Origin: Loxodes magnus
Taxonomy: Eukaryota > Ciliophora > Karyorelictea > Loxodida > Loxodidae
Direction of reading: 5' to 3'
NCBI GenBank assembly: GCA_946699065.1
Contig: CAMPDV010000016.1
Location: 124,001 to 188,000, forward strand
Length of the DNA: 64,000 nucleotides
Numbering within the stretch: the first letter of the stretch is position 1; the number at the start of each line of letters is the position of its first letter. Below the pieces are notes generated by a model. That model searched no databases and was not told where the DNA came from. It saw only the letters and a program-made list of their open reading frames with translations. Below, in pieces: positions 38,733 to 51,790 of this stretch. The position numbers and the translations under genes were made by a program.

Positions 38733-40676
38733 TCATTATTACTGGATAGCTTCATCTTCTTTAGACTGATTTTCATTTGAGGTATAGAAACTGCTTCCGT
38801 AGTTAAAAAAAAGTTCTTCATGTGCTTAAATATCTCTTAGAGCACGAAAACCTATAAATGTGATTCCTTAACTAAAAACTTATAGTGCGTATAAATTAGG
38901 GATTGAACTATGGTTTATATAACGACTACAATTGCCTACTCATCTGGCGTCTATAGACTAATATTCTGATAAAGAGAAAATGTAAGAGTCCTCACAAGTT
39001 TTTCCTGAGAGATAAGCAAAGTCAGTATGAATAAACTCTCCTGAGTAAAATGATATCAAATCGTCTTTTTTAATATCTTCTAATAGAAAAAGTCCAAAAC
39101 CCGCCTTTTGATTTTTGATGGTAGATTACCTTCGTGCTGTTTTTTTAAATTGCTTTAGTTATATTTATTGATTATTGCAAATCTCTTCTTTACCACATCC
39201 ACAAATCTCTTAATCACACTCTCTATCAGATGTAAAGCAAATACATTCCTAACTCAAAAAGCAAAATTTCTTGCAACTGCATCCTCTAAATCTTAAATTA
39301 CATTTTAAGTCGCAGCTGCAGAATTTTTCACAGACACCGTGTTCTTTATGGCAGTTTGTACAGTCTCCTTCATGAAAGCATGGTAAATAAAATTTAGTCA
39401 TCATGTTCTTGTTCATTGACTTTTGAGCAAGTGGAAGTTTTTTATTTTTCCTTTACTTTGCTTTTTGCTAAGATGCCAAATTTTATAATTTTGGCTAATT
39501 TAAGCTTTGTTTCTGCTGAAAAACTATTAATCTTTGAAATAAATCTTGAAGCAATCTAAGAACTTCAATACATGGAGCGTTAAAAAAATCTGATAATGTA
39601 CAGGGACAAAATCCATATCAACCTACATGTCTCAAAGCATGAAGTCTCTTGACTATCTAAGTTGTTTAGTCAACTTCTGTGTTTTCGGAATAATCTAAAA
39701 TCAGTTTTTCTCAGTCGCTTTTGTCAATCTTATCATAGATCTCTAGCACCTATCTTGTAAGTTCAGTGTCATTAATTGAACAGTTTTAGACATTCTCACA
39801 TTTTCAAATTTTTTTAATCGCATTAGCATGATCTTTGAAATATTTGCTATCATTCTTTGAAATGCCATGAGTAGGACAATAATATTCCATGCATATTTTG
39901 CAAAACATGTCTCTATTATTGGCTATTAAATTATGATAATGCAGATTTTTTTATTCAACTGGAATTGACATATAGACAAATTGTTTTCGCTTTGCTGTAT
40001 TTTCTGTATACTTCTAGTTTATTCATTTGCTTAGTACTTTTGGCTTAAATAAGTCTACTATCTACTTTTCAAATCAGTAATTTAAGAAGGTAAGAGAAGC
40101 TTCTACATTGAGCTCTTTTTCTTAAATACCTTAGTTTTCAGTGTTCTGAGCTGAATTAGGATTTGAAGTTTTTATTTTAAGCTCTGCAAATTTCTCGAAA
40201 TACTTCAGGAAAATGTTAAGGATCTTATAGTTGAAGCTAAACAAGTTTGTCATAGCGCTTTCTTCAATATCCTCTTTGTGATTGTTGAGTAAAGCCTACA
40301 TATCATTAGTACGCTTTGCAAGCATGTCTATCTATTCAAATTCAATCATTCTTTCAGAAAATATGAATCCAGTTCCTGTTTAAATCACAGTCTACTCTTG
40401 TTCTAATACTGCTGTTGGGAAATGAATGGACTTTTATATTTTTTTTGGTTTCTTTTTATTAGAAGGCAAAATATAAGCAAGTTGCTTTTTAAGCTTCTTC
40501 TCAGTTTTAGACTGCATATCCTTAATTTGCGTTTCTCAGATTAAGCTTTCTTTTCTTAAGAAATCGATGTAATCAGCTTTACTAATCTAAATTTTTTTAC
40601 CAATAGATGCTTGCTATTGACTAATTTAGCTAGGGATTTAATAGAGGAACATAATTTCTTCATCCTAAGTCTCCAT
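38733..40676 (-). CDS. Enhancer-of-zeste type histone methyltransferase (CXC-SET)
   Basis: About 645 residues, single exon, ATG 40676, ending with the consecutive codons TAA TAA TGA. After ~425 residues of helical and basic sequence with a Cys cluster (MFCKICMEYYCPTHG), a CXC (pre-SET) domain spans ~428-500: CFHEGDCTNC, CEKFCSCDLKC, RFRGCSCKKFC, CICFTSDRECDQEICGCG. The SET domain (~515-630) has KAGFGLFLLEDIKK, ISFYSGEFI, IDARWVGNCSRYINHSSIPN (the GNxxRYxNHS cofactor motif; its Trp is TGA) and HEELFFNYG. This is the E(z)/EZH architecture, the catalytic subunit of PRC2-type H3K27 methyltransferases. In ciliates, E(z) homologues such as Ezl1 mark transposons and eliminated DNA, a role inferred here by family only. 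Confidence 0.93.
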
Positions 40677-41373
40677 AATAAATAAATAATAATAAAGGAA
40701 TAACTTCCTTTCTACTCTTTATACACTCTAGAGATATCTAACTCCTTTGTATTCCAGTTAATCTGCCTAGACTCTAAAGTACTTTAATACCAACTGCTTG
40801 CTAATGATATTAATTTAGCTATCTACAAGTAAAAGCTGCTTTAGATTATCTGTCAAGAAGCAGAGTAATTGATTATTAGTTCGATTAAGCCTAAAAAAGA
40901 GAGACTTGATATTACTTCAGTTAGCTATCTCTTTTAAGTTGTATTAGTATACTAAAGAATAGCCTTAGTACTGCTTATGAGACTTGAAATGCTTATACTT
41001 GAGTAATATAAACGAAGCTCAATATTTAAGTTAAAATCAGTCTTAATGTTAAGCCAAACAAAAATAAGGAAATATAAATAGTTAAGTTCTTAAGAGATCT
41101 AAGTGCTTAATACGATAGAGTAAATATCTAATATTACTAATTACTGGTTCATTACTATCAAAAGCTACTTCTGGAAGATAATAAAGGGTAACATTTTTTG
41201 TAGGGTATAAAGTATATCCATAAACTAGCATACTAATCTTGAAAAAGAATAACACTTAATGTAAATAAAGTACTATTTAGTCTAGTTTTAGTATTATAGA
41301 GTTACATTATCTAAGTAATTGGTTGCAAGTTTTTACTTTTAGTGTAGTTTTTTAAATAAAATAGACCAAGAAA
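40677..41373. other. Intergenic, divergent promoters expected
   Basis: About 700 bp of AT-rich sequence between divergent genes; no motif singled out. Confidence 0.4.
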
Positions 41374-42363
41374 ATGAAATTCTATCCTAGAAGCTATGAA
41401 ACTTCGTAATGGAGATTTGTTAAAGAAGAACCTAAAGCTGCTCTTTTTGGATCTAAGGAACATAAAATATAAAAGATTGAGAAAAAGTTGGTAAGTAGAA
41501 ATAGTAGAGAGCTGGTAGATGAACCTGCCAATTTTTATTTATCAGACAAGTCAAAAAGTCTAATGCAAAGTCCAAAGGCAAAGGAAACTTAGTGCAATGA
41601 CAATATTTTTAGTATCAATAATAATTGTACACAGAAAACAGGAAGTCTTTGAAGTTACTTTTAGAATTATAGGAACATAAACACTCCTGAGATCTAACCA
41701 ACTAATTCAGAAAACAAAGGAACTACTATTTTCAACTTTTTGGATAAGTGAGACGATATAATGAGCAAAAGAATTAAAGATCAAAGTTTAGAGTTTTTGA
41801 AGTTGTAACTATAATAGTCTGAAAATATAAAGTTTAAGTTTGAAGAACCTTAGATGTCTTTTAGGAAAAAAAAGAAATTCCCTGAGACTAAAAAAGTTCT
41901 AAGCAACAAAAAACTAGTATCAGTGAAGTTTAAAAATACTTCATAATAAAGTCCAACACTTAAAAGTTATGAAACAAATTGATATGTACCAGTAAAGTTA
42001 TGGAAGCAGAGCAGCGAATATAAAAATACCAAATTATAAAAGCAAAATTAAAGGAATTTTTTCTATAAAAACCTTTGATAACAACAAGTATCATCTCCTT
42101 TCCAATCACCACCAAAAAAAGACGAAAATTTTAAGACGAATGATCAAAATAGTACAAAGCTATCTTAAGCTAAAATAGCATAACTCTTTAAAAAGTAAAT
42201 TTTCTATTTCAGTGATTGCATTAAGAACAATAAAAGAATTCCTAATTGCATTAAAGATATTGACTTCTCAACAATTGATTCAGATTAAAAGTAAGAAGCT
42301 AAAAGAAAGTACACAAAGACTTTTGTATGGGGTGGAAATTTTACAAGAACAATAGAGTGTTAA
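41374..42363 (+). CDS. Hypothetical K/S/N-rich protein
   Basis: 329 residues from ATG 41374 to TAA 42361-42363. The chain is hydrophilic and basic, with clusters such as HKIQKIEKKLVSRNSREL, MSFRKKKKFPETKKVLSNKK and SPFQSPPKKDENFKTND; Trp is encoded by both TGG and TGA (DKWDDI, NLWQQQVSSP). The C-terminal FVWGGNFTRTIEC ends the coding-like stretch. No domain recognised. There is no in-frame TGA for over 200 bp after this point and composition turns non-coding, so TAA is taken as stop. Confidence 0.65.
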
Positions 42364-43543
42364 TTAATCTACTCATCTAAAAATATATCTTATATAAACC
42401 ATTTACCATATCTATATTAACTTATCCTATAAAACTTACTTTTTTTCCTTTTATACTATGATTTTAAGCAAGGCATATTTTTACAATTTAACGGACTTTA
42501 GCATAATAATTAGGTAGAAAATATAGTATCTTTATCTAAGTTACTTCATTGGTATGATAACAAATGGATGAATGCTAAATGTATATGAAGATATTAAGTT
42601 AGAAGTTAAATCTTATTGGTATATAATAGCTTTGCCTTTTTTATTTGGAGATCTTTATCTTTGATACTCATAATTTAGTTAATTGGCTTACTGTCTTTAT
42701 CCTTTTTACTACCCTTTATCTTATTACTTATTCTGCCAGAATTTTTTGATTTTATTAATATTTTTCAAAAATAAGCTCTTTTGTATAGTCAAATCTATGA
42801 GAATTATTATAGAAGAATAGAAGGAATAATAGTTAGCTAATTAGTCCTATTATAGTCTATTTTAAGAGAAGATTTCAAGTAATTTCTTATAAAGTACTTA
42901 AGCTGAGTATAGCAATACTAAGATAAAAGAAAACTGCTAATACTATTAAGACAACTAAAACAATGTAAGCAAGAAACTAATAACCATACAAATATCCTTT
43001 AAATAGACTTAACTCTTCTATAATCTAGTTCAAATAAATTAGACGAAATTCTTTCGCTATTTGATTTAAAAAATATGAATCTCGGTTTCTTTTGTCTTCA
43101 ATAGCTTAGGATCAGAAACAAATGTAAAAATAAAAGAAATAGGGATTTTAATTTAATGTCTTTAACGCATCGTATTAATAGCCTTTTTTTAAATGAATGA
43201 AGAATAAAAAATTGAAATGTTCAAAATTTATTTTGAAGACAGGATCAATATGATGGATCCCTTTTGAATAGCCATTAATAACTGATTTAATCAAACTGAT
43301 ATAGTAAAATAAAAGGAAATGAATTATAACTCTTAGTTACATTATAAAAACATGAATTTGATATTGATTAGCATTATGTTTAGATACAATTAATATCTCA
43401 TACTATAAAGCCTTTATGATATATCCTATATAACACAAATCAACTATTTTAGTAATAATTTGACCGAAGATAGAAAATGAATGTGTTAGTATGTAAGGAT
43501 TTATTTCGTTAATTTTAGTTAAAAATTTGGATGTAAATATTTC
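42364..43543. other. Intergenic between convergent genes
   Basis: About 1.2 kb, AT-rich; no gene or RNA recognised. Confidence 0.4.
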
Positions 43544-44926
43544 TCAGTTTAGAATTTTGCATTCAATTATTTCAGCTTTATCTCCAGTTGAAAGACCCGC
43601 TATTGCAGGGTATAAATCTCCATCACAAAACTTTTCTTTTTCCGTATAAGCAACACCCCAATCTTAACCGTTACCCGAAAATGAAAGAGTGCCCCGAATA
43701 GTATCACAAGTTATTCCAAGAATATCTCCGGCTTTTAGTTTGCTTCCATATTTTGGACCAGAGCCACCACTATCATGTCTCAATTCTCCGCAATAGTTAT
43801 AAAATGACCATCCAGTTGCAGTATCAGCAAAAGCACGATTTAACTCAGTTTACATTTTACTAACTCCTATTTTTAGCTCAGTGCCTCCAAGAATTTTTAA
43901 CTTTCAGTGATAAACATAACCAGGCTTCAGAGGCTAATTTCCCAATGCTGTTCCAAAGCTTGAACCTCTTTAAACCTCATAAATTTTTCCTTCTGCTTTT
44001 ACTCTTGAAGCTTTTTTTGTAGAATCCCACTCAAAATCAAATGGAGGTGCCCAAATATCACTACTAGCAAATCTGTCTACTTAACTATTCAGTAAAGAAA
44101 AATCAATGTGCATATTAGCTTCGCCATACGCCTTCGGCTCTTTTATTCTATCGATTTATTCGGTTAATTTTTTAAATTCTTGTTTAGACTGTATACTCTA
44201 ATTAGGCTGACCTATGACTTCTATTTTATTAAGTACATCTTAAATTAAAGGAAGCTATTCATCTATCTCGTATATCTTTTAAAATATTTGCTCTTTTGCT
44301 ATATTTATCTTTTCCTCACAAGCTTCATGAATTCTTGCTATAAGAACAGCTTCATTTTCCCTTACATGTATCTCAAATTGGTCTAATTTCTCTACCATTT
44401 TCTTTTTACTTTCTTCTAAGAAAATTTTATTCTGCATGCATTACCTTTAGTTTCAGCTTAATTTTGCCTTTCCTTCATATAGAAATTCGTCATATTCGAC
44501 TTGAGCTAGCCTTAAGTCTCTAATTCTATGATTATTATGAGTGGTTGATGTGCATTACTCACAACAGTAGTCTCCACAGTCCATGCAAACAAGCATCATA
44601 TTTTAATCTTAATGAATGCTGCATATTTTCATGCTCTAATTCTTTTGGTAAGTATTCTCTTCAGTTCCTGGCGTAATATATTACTATTTGGTCTGAAGAA
44701 GTCGAATTTAGTAAATAGCAGACTCCAGAATATAGTCTCTTGGCAAATTCAAAAGTCCATCCTTAACTTCAGTAATCTTTGCACATGTGGGACACTCGAT
44801 GCTCATTTTATCTCCAATTAATTACGTAACACAAGGAAGGCAAGCAAAGTGAGAGCACGAAAGAACGATAGGCTTTCTAAAAAGATTCTTACATAGCTTG
44901 CATGTTAATATTTCGACACTAGTCAT
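43544..44926 (-). CDS. TRIM-like RING/B-box/coiled-coil/SPRY protein
   Basis: 460 residues, single exon, ATG 44926, TGA 43544-43546. Residues ~8-53 are a C3HC4 RING finger (CKLCKNLFRKPIVLSCSHFA, CLPC, CPTC), predicted to be an E3 ubiquitin ligase. A B-box-like zinc module follows at ~100-135 (CSIHQDQNMMLVCMDCGDYC, THNNHRI), then a coiled coil (KKKMVEKLDQFEIHVRENEA, EEKINIAKEQIFQKI). Residues ~330-455 form a SPRY-type domain: KPGYVYHWKLKILGG, KIGVSK, GWSFYNYCGELRHDSG, GDILGITCDTIRGTLSFSGN, LYPAIAG. This RBCC-SPRY order is the TRIM architecture. Trp in YHWKLKI is TGA. Confidence 0.88.
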
Positions 44927-45438
44927 ATTTATTAAAGCTATTTAAGAATTAAATTTAATATACTCTATTTATATTCCATCTCCTTCCTAAATCCACTTAT
45001 ATCCCCTGCAACTGCTTCTATCTAATCCTATATGGTAAATCTAACAAATACTGTCTAAATTTAATTTTATGAGATAATAAGTTATAAACCTTAATTTGCT
45101 ACTAATGGCATCTTATTTATATAGTAAGCTTAAAATAGCCAACTATAAAGATAAGAGATATAGCACCCTAGCTTACTTTGGTCTAATTGAAGTAGAAGTA
45201 ATGAGTTACATTCTTCAATTTTAGGATCTCTTAGGGGATCTTTCAGTTATCTCTTTATATAATATTTACTTATTTAAAAGCTAGATAAAGTCTAATAAGC
45301 ACAATTTAGTTACAATTTTAACGTAGAATATCATTTTTGCTTTAAATATAGAAAATTCCTAAATCAATTAAACGTTTAAATACATAGAGTAATTACCTAA
45401 TAACCAGTAGGATATTTTCAGTATTAAGACTATTAAAT
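44927..45438. other. Intergenic, divergent promoters expected
   Basis: About 510 bp, AT-rich; nothing singled out. Confidence 0.4.
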
Positions 45439-46965
45439 ATGTAAAAGAATCTTAATGGTAACTGCATTGTTGCTATACGAAGGGAAAATAAATCCAAGTG
45501 AGAAAAGAGATGCCCTTTATCTCCTAAAGAAGTAGCCCTGTTAGTTAAAAATGGAATTAAAGTTATTCTTCAGTCTTCTGAGTTTAGATGCTATGAAGAT
45601 GAATAGTATGAATAGGTTGGAGCTATTATTTAAGAGGATATAAGTGAAGCAGGTACAATTTTAGGGTTGAATACTATTTAGCCTGATAACTTAGCTTCAA
45701 ATAAAACATATGTATGCTTTTCTCATGTTTGTAAAGGATAAAGCTATAACATGAAAATGCTTTAACATGTCCTCGAAAATAACATTCGCTTGATAGATTA
45801 TGAAAAAATAGTCAATGAATCTGGATAAAGATTAGTTGCATTTGGTCGATATTCTGGTATAGTAGCTATGTATGACTTCTTATAAGGTATTGGCTATTAT
45901 TTTATCAACAACCATGTTTCTTCTCCTTTTATGTGAACTGGATTTGCATTTATGAAAAACAATTATGCAAGGATTCAAGCAGTTTTGAAGGATTTGCATC
46001 AACTAATTCTAACGAAGTAATTGCCTAAGAGATACACTCCTCTAATATTCTGCTTCGTAGGAAATGGAAGATGTTCAAAAGGCGCTTAAGAAGTTTTTTA
46101 GCAACTACCTCATAAATTCATTAGACCAGAAGAGTTGTAAAATTTCAATCCAAATCCTTAAGAAGCAGCAACTACTTTATATGGAGTTGTGATTGAAGTT
46201 CAAGATATGACTGAACCAATTGATTAAAATGTATAGTTTGCTAAGGATGACTATTACAAAAATCCTCATAAGTATAGATCTACCTTTGCTGAAAAATATC
46301 TTCCTTATGTTTCTGTTATAATTAACGCTATTTATTGGGATCCTAATTTTCCTCGAATGATTTCAGATGAAACTCTAAAATAGCATTGAGATAATTAAAC
46401 TCTCAGACTTATTGGTATTTGCGATATAGCTTGTGATAAATGGGGAAGTATAGAAGCTTGTAGAATATACACTGAGCCTTGCGCACCTTTTTACGTCTAT
46501 TTTCCTTCAACAAAGGGTTATAGTTAGGAAATTAACGAAGAAACGATGAAAAAAGGGATAATATATCATAGTGTTGATATATTGTCATGTGAACTTCCTT
46601 ATGATTCAACTGATTTTTTCGGAGAGTAACTTATTCCTTTTATTGAACCAATAGCAAGAAGTGATGCCTCTCAAGATTTGGAAAATTAAAATTTGCCAAA
46701 TGAAATTAAAAGAGCTGTTATCGCTTGTAATAGCAAGCTAATGCCTTAATATGAGTACATAAACAAGTTTATGCAAAGTAATTAAGTTGAAGAAAGAGAA
46801 AAAGCAATGAAAGCATCACATTCTTAATCGACTTATGTTTCTAATAAGTAATTCAATAGCTATTTCTAAGATTTTAACAGCGCCATATAAGAGCTGAGTG
46901 AATAGCCAAATTTAGAGCTTCAAGAGAAATAGGCTGCATAGCTACTGAAAGAATATCTTTCTTGA
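45439..46965 (+). CDS. Lysine-ketoglutarate reductase (LKR domain of AASS), free-standing
   Basis: 508 residues, single exon, ATG 45439, TGA 46963-46965. It matches the N-terminal half of alpha-aminoadipic semialdehyde synthase: IVAIRRE then KWEKRCPLSPKEVALL (family form AWERRAPLAPKHI, with Trp here TGA), YVCFSHVCKGQSYNM, IRLIDYEKIVNESGQRLVAF, IFCFVGNGRCSKGAQEVFQQ, INAIYWDPNFPR, LIGICDIACDKWGSIE and SDASQDLENQNLP. LKR condenses lysine with 2-oxoglutarate to saccharopine, the first step of mitochondrial lysine breakdown. The animal and plant enzyme continues into a saccharopine dehydrogenase domain; here the chain stops after a ~60-residue Gln/Ser-rich tail, so the second step must be encoded elsewhere. 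No clear presequence. Confidence 0.93.
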
Positions 46966-47419
46966 ACAGCATTAATATTAGCCATGATTTACTAGTTAAC
47001 CTTATTTCATTAGTTAGCTATCTATACTCTGATTTCATAAGTTAATACCTAGGTTAATTAAATATCCTATAATTCTTTCTTTTTCCTTCTAAAAAAGCAT
47101 TTGATATAAAGTATTCTCTATAGTTGATAATATAACAGTCTATTCTAATATAATGAAGCTAAGCTTTAAAATTTGAGGAGAGATAGCTTATCATATATAG
47201 TTCATTAAACTATAATATTAATAGCTAATTAAGGTATAAGAATGAATAATCCTAATAAATACTCCTTTATAATTATTGCTTTCTTAGCATGTATATATGT
47301 AAAGCTCTAGCTTATTAAGTCATATATAAATAGTAGTAACTATGATTAAACTTGGATTAAACGGCTATTTAATAGACAGCTTTGATATAAACTCTGTACA
47401 GTAAAATAATGTTTTTTAC
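46966..47419. other. Intergenic between convergent genes
   Basis: About 450 bp, AT-rich; nothing recognised. Confidence 0.4.
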
Positions 47420-50254
47420 TTAAGTCTTATTCTTCTTTAATGTGTTCTTCAACTTTAAAAGTGTCTCTAGTTATTTAGATATTGTATCAAGCTTATTTTC
47501 AATTATCTAAATAGAAACTTACATGCTAAGTGGCTTCAATGTGAATTAGTTGGTCAGGGTTAATCGATTCTTCAATAAAACTTGCTTGTAGTTCACTGTC
47601 AACTTTATATGATCTAAATTAGCAATTTACTTGGCACTGGTTAGAGAAGGCTTTTTCTTTCACTTTTTTTTAAAATGATTTGTATAAAAATTCCATTTTG
47701 GATTTATGCATTCACTTATTGTATCCTTGATCTCTGAATTATTATCTGAGTCCTAATATTCACTAGCAGATAGATAACTTTTGCTCTTTTTGTCTTAAGC
47801 ATAGCTAGTTTTAAGGATATTATTAAGTTCCTAGTCATTAATATTTAGCTTAAAATCGTTTTCTTAAATGTTTTAGCTCTTGATTGAAATAATTTCCTTA
47901 GAAGAGTTTTTTTGAATGTTTATATTTGGTAAAAAACTATTTTTATTATCTTTTAGTAAGCCAGAATTTGGTACTAAAGGAGAACCAATTTCCTACATTG
48001 ATAATCTAGTTATCTTTCTTTGTAATATCTTGCTAGAGAAATCCTCATTAAGCTAACTAATCTATTCAGCATTTAGGTTATTTATACTACTAGCTATTTG
48101 TATTTTTTATTCTTGCTTATCAGAGATAGAAGACTCAGGACTGCTTTTTAATTCTGATTCTTCACTTTAATTTACTTCTTAATTATCAATCTTAGTGTTC
48201 TCATTTATTTACTTAATAGACGAGTTTCGACTATCATTTTCTTTTGCTCGAGTAGCTGGTGATGTTGATCTCTGAAACTCTGGTGGTTCTATTTTGTGTT
48301 CACTTTTATTTTACAACGAATCTATTTTGCTTTGGCTTTATTCAGCTTCATTATTCTAGCTGTTTTCTTTAACATTCTGTTTCTGAGTCTAATAGCAAGC
48401 TTCTAGAATTTCCATGCAGCGTTCTTCATTCTGTTATTTTCTAATTCTAGCTAGTCTTTCTACTTCGTCTGCTATGTTGGGATATTTATCTAAAAGTTCC
48501 AAAAATTTATTCCTTTCAATAGATAAAAGTTCTGAATCCCTTACTGATTCAGCATCATAAGACCTTTAGTTGTTAAACAGGAGATCTATCTCTCCAAAGT
48601 ACGAACCATTCACCATAGTTTTGAAAGTTATCCCATTCATTTTAAGTTCAATCCTCCCTTCTACCACAAAATATATTTCTGAAGGAAAATCCCCTTCATT
48701 GAATAGAATTTCTCCTTCTTTTAGCTATAGAGGTTTAAGCAAAGGAGAGCAATCAACTATAAAAGTTGGATCTTTATTCTAGAAAAATTGGAGATTCTTG
48801 ATAGCTCCATGATGCATAGCCATAGCTACTTCACATTTGAGCTTTAAAGGTAACTCTTCAAAAATTTCTCTTTTTTAGTCCCAGTTGAAGACTATCTTTT
48901 TAGAATTATAGTCAAGTACTTTCCTTAGCTTAGCTCTTAGTTCTTTACCCAGCTTTGCCTCTTAGGAAAATTAATTGATATAAAGCATCTTTTCTGCTAG
49001 CGCTTTCTCTTTAGTGTCACTATTAGCCAATAGATTAGTTAACTAACCAATAGTAAAACTATAGAAGCAAACTCCAAACATCATCCAAATTATTGCCACT
49101 GAGCGTTCTAAATCAGTCACTGCGTTGATATCTCCATAGCCTACTGTACAAAGAGTTGTAACAGTTCAATATATACTAGCAAGATAAAGACTTCCATTAG
49201 ATGAATTTCTCATTCCTATTCTCACTACTCATGTGTTAGGTTCAAAATTCTAAATTTTAGCTGTAAAGTACCATAAACAGCCTACTAGATGCACAATAAC
49301 AAAAACAGTAAGAAAAAATCCAATAAGTCTCATAAAGCCATGTCTAACCTTAAAAAAATCCTGGATATCCTAAATTCATTAGCTGTTCTTAAATACCTTT
49401 ATTATCTTAAAGATTCTTGCTATTCTAAGTAGTCTATAGAGTCTAGGTAATCTTACAATCCTTAGCAGAGAATTGTAATGCCCTTAGTTTTCTTATTACC
49501 CACTCATTACTTACTCTATTAATTAAGTAGGAACGCAAGCTATTAAATCTAGGATCATTCATGATTTCAGATATTTACAAAATATTCTCCCCAGTTTCAT
49601 TTCAAGTTCTCCATCCTTATTGTAGTACCCACTAAAAATATTGATCCAGAAGTCTACGAAAAAAAGACTATCGACAACAGAATCAAAAATAAGTCAACTT
49701 GTACCTTCAGTTTCTAGAAAAGAAATCTAATAAGGCATAAGAGTGGCAGTATAAGTAAGTAATAGAATAAGGATTAAATTCCAAGCTAGTTTGAAATTAG
49801 AGTGTGGATGTATTAAATACCAAGGCTTCTTTTCTTGCTATTTTTCTTAGGATTTTCCTTTAACAAGCAAATTCATAATATGTTATCATCTCATTTATTT
49901 GTCATGCTTAGTGGATCCATAAATCTTTATATCATGAAGAATCATTTTTATTATTGCTACTGACTTTATCACTCCTCTGAACCTTCTCCATAATATAGGA
50001 TTTTTAGTAGCAAATGGAATTTTATACTAGTCTCTATTCTTCTCAACCATCTGCATTTTATCAATAACTGACAATTTTCTCGGACCTTTTCTTTTAAAAG
50101 AAGAAGCGGCTTCAAACTGCTTACTATCTTATCTTTTCAAAGTATTAGAGTTAAGTTACAATTAGGCAGAGGTACGAAAGGTTTCATCTTCTTCCTCTTA
50201 GAATATCTTGGTATAGGAGATAGGTTATACTTAATTTTTCTAAGTCTTTTTCAT
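47420..50254 (-). CDS. EAG/CNG-like voltage-gated K+ channel with cyclic-nucleotide-binding domain
   Basis: 944 residues, single exon, ATG 50254, TAA 47420-47422. S1 starts near 160 (AWNLILILLLTYTATLMPYQ). S2-S3 include VVDSLFFVDFWINIFSGYY and WMILDLIACVP. S4 carries the Arg ladder LLRIVRLPRLYRLLRIARIF, S5 is IGFFLTVFVIVHLVGCLWYF, and the pore reads LASIYWTVTTLCTVGYGD, with a K+-selective GYG filter and pore-helix Trp encoded by TGA. After S6 comes a C-linker and a CNBD (~505-610: LKEGEILFNEGDFPSEIYFV, GSYFGEIDLL). A ~320-residue low-complexity Ser/Asn/Gln tail ends in a short coiled coil. The lone GYGD places it with EAG/HERG/plant-type channels rather than cation-nonselective CNG channels. 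TAA is the likely stop. Confidence 0.92.
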
Positions 50255-51790
50255 TTTTATTTAATAATAACTGCTAACTACTCTACTCTTATAAGCTCCT
50301 TTCACCTCTCTTTGCTTATCTACCTATTTAACTACACTACTTATATCCTCTAAGCTTATATTCAGAAACTAAATAGTTTAAGCTTTTACTGATAAAGAGT
50401 GGATGTGAGGAGAAGATTGCTCTTAAATAGAGCAATTTGCTTTGCTTTATCTAATTAGCAGCATTTAAAATAGAATATACATAATGTTCTTTCTTTAGGA
50501 ATAAAGTACTTTATTATATACCAATATTTCACTAAAGTATTAGTGCTATAAACTAAAGCTTTAGCACTTTAATATGTAATCTTTCACCAAAAACATCTGT
50601 AATATTCACTTTCTGATATCCATATTTATGATACTAACGCTATTTTATTATATTTCTAGCTATATTCTTGTTATTTGCTATCTAGTGCTCATATCTTTTG
50701 TGTCCTTTAATTAAAAGAAAACTTTATTTAGAATAATATTTAGAGATTATGAGTTTGAACTACAATTTGGAAGTATTTAATAGCTTTAAAAAGGAGATTA
50801 ATAGTAAAAGTAGTAACAGGCTAATATTGAATAAGGTAGTTAAAGGATATGAATAAGTAACAGATACAGCCTTTAGGTAATGTAATTCAATTATCCTTAT
50901 CATTAGCTAAGTATATTTCCCATACTAAGTACTGCTGTTTATACTATTAGGCTATTCAAAAGGAAGTGCTTTTAATTCGCTATAATAACAAGAAGGATTA
51001 AAAGGAAGCTAAGTGAGAGTATCTACAATTAGCTTTGACTTTTAGTTTTCTAGCAAGGTATTAAACTAAGATAAATAGAAGTTTAGAAAAGTCCAAAAAG
51101 TTGCCATATAACCTACTTAATTTGAACTTAAAAGTAGATATCTAATTTATATACTTCTAAGATTATCTAAGTGTTAGAAAATTACCTTTCTTAGCCTTAT
51201 ATAAATCTAGCTATTCTTAGTAGCATCTATTAACAATTATACCTCTGCTATTCGTTCTTTATTCTAGAGTACTTTATATAGATAGTATTTAAATAGTACA
51301 CTGGTTAGAATATAAGGAACTTGCTTTTATTTACTTACTCAGTTTTAATCAGCATCTAACAGGAAAATATTATAGCTAGCAACTTACTATGATTAGTTAA
51401 GAAGCTTAAGTAAAGGCAAAGACTCCTATTCAAATAACTGATACAACGTTTTAGCTTCAATCAATTCTTTAATTTTAAAACTCAAAATATCACTTTAGAC
51501 CTACTAGTTACATCCCTTCTATCAATATCCAACCTGAAGTGAACAAAAGGAAAATTTATGTATCAACAATGATATATAAAAAGCAGGCTAATTAAGCCAG
51601 TTTAAATAGAGAGTAAAATAAAAATAATATGCTTCTATAACATTACAGGTATTTACCTTTCTATTACCTAATAGAATAAAAATATCTTACTTAAATTTAT
51701 TTAAAGAAGCAGGAAATAATAAGATTTATCACAGTTTAGTGACTTGATTATTCAGTCTTGTTGATATTAATTATTTAGAATAAATTAAAA
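50255..51790. other. Intergenic, divergent promoters expected
   Basis: 1.5 kb between divergent genes; AT-rich, no gene recognised. Confidence 0.4.
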
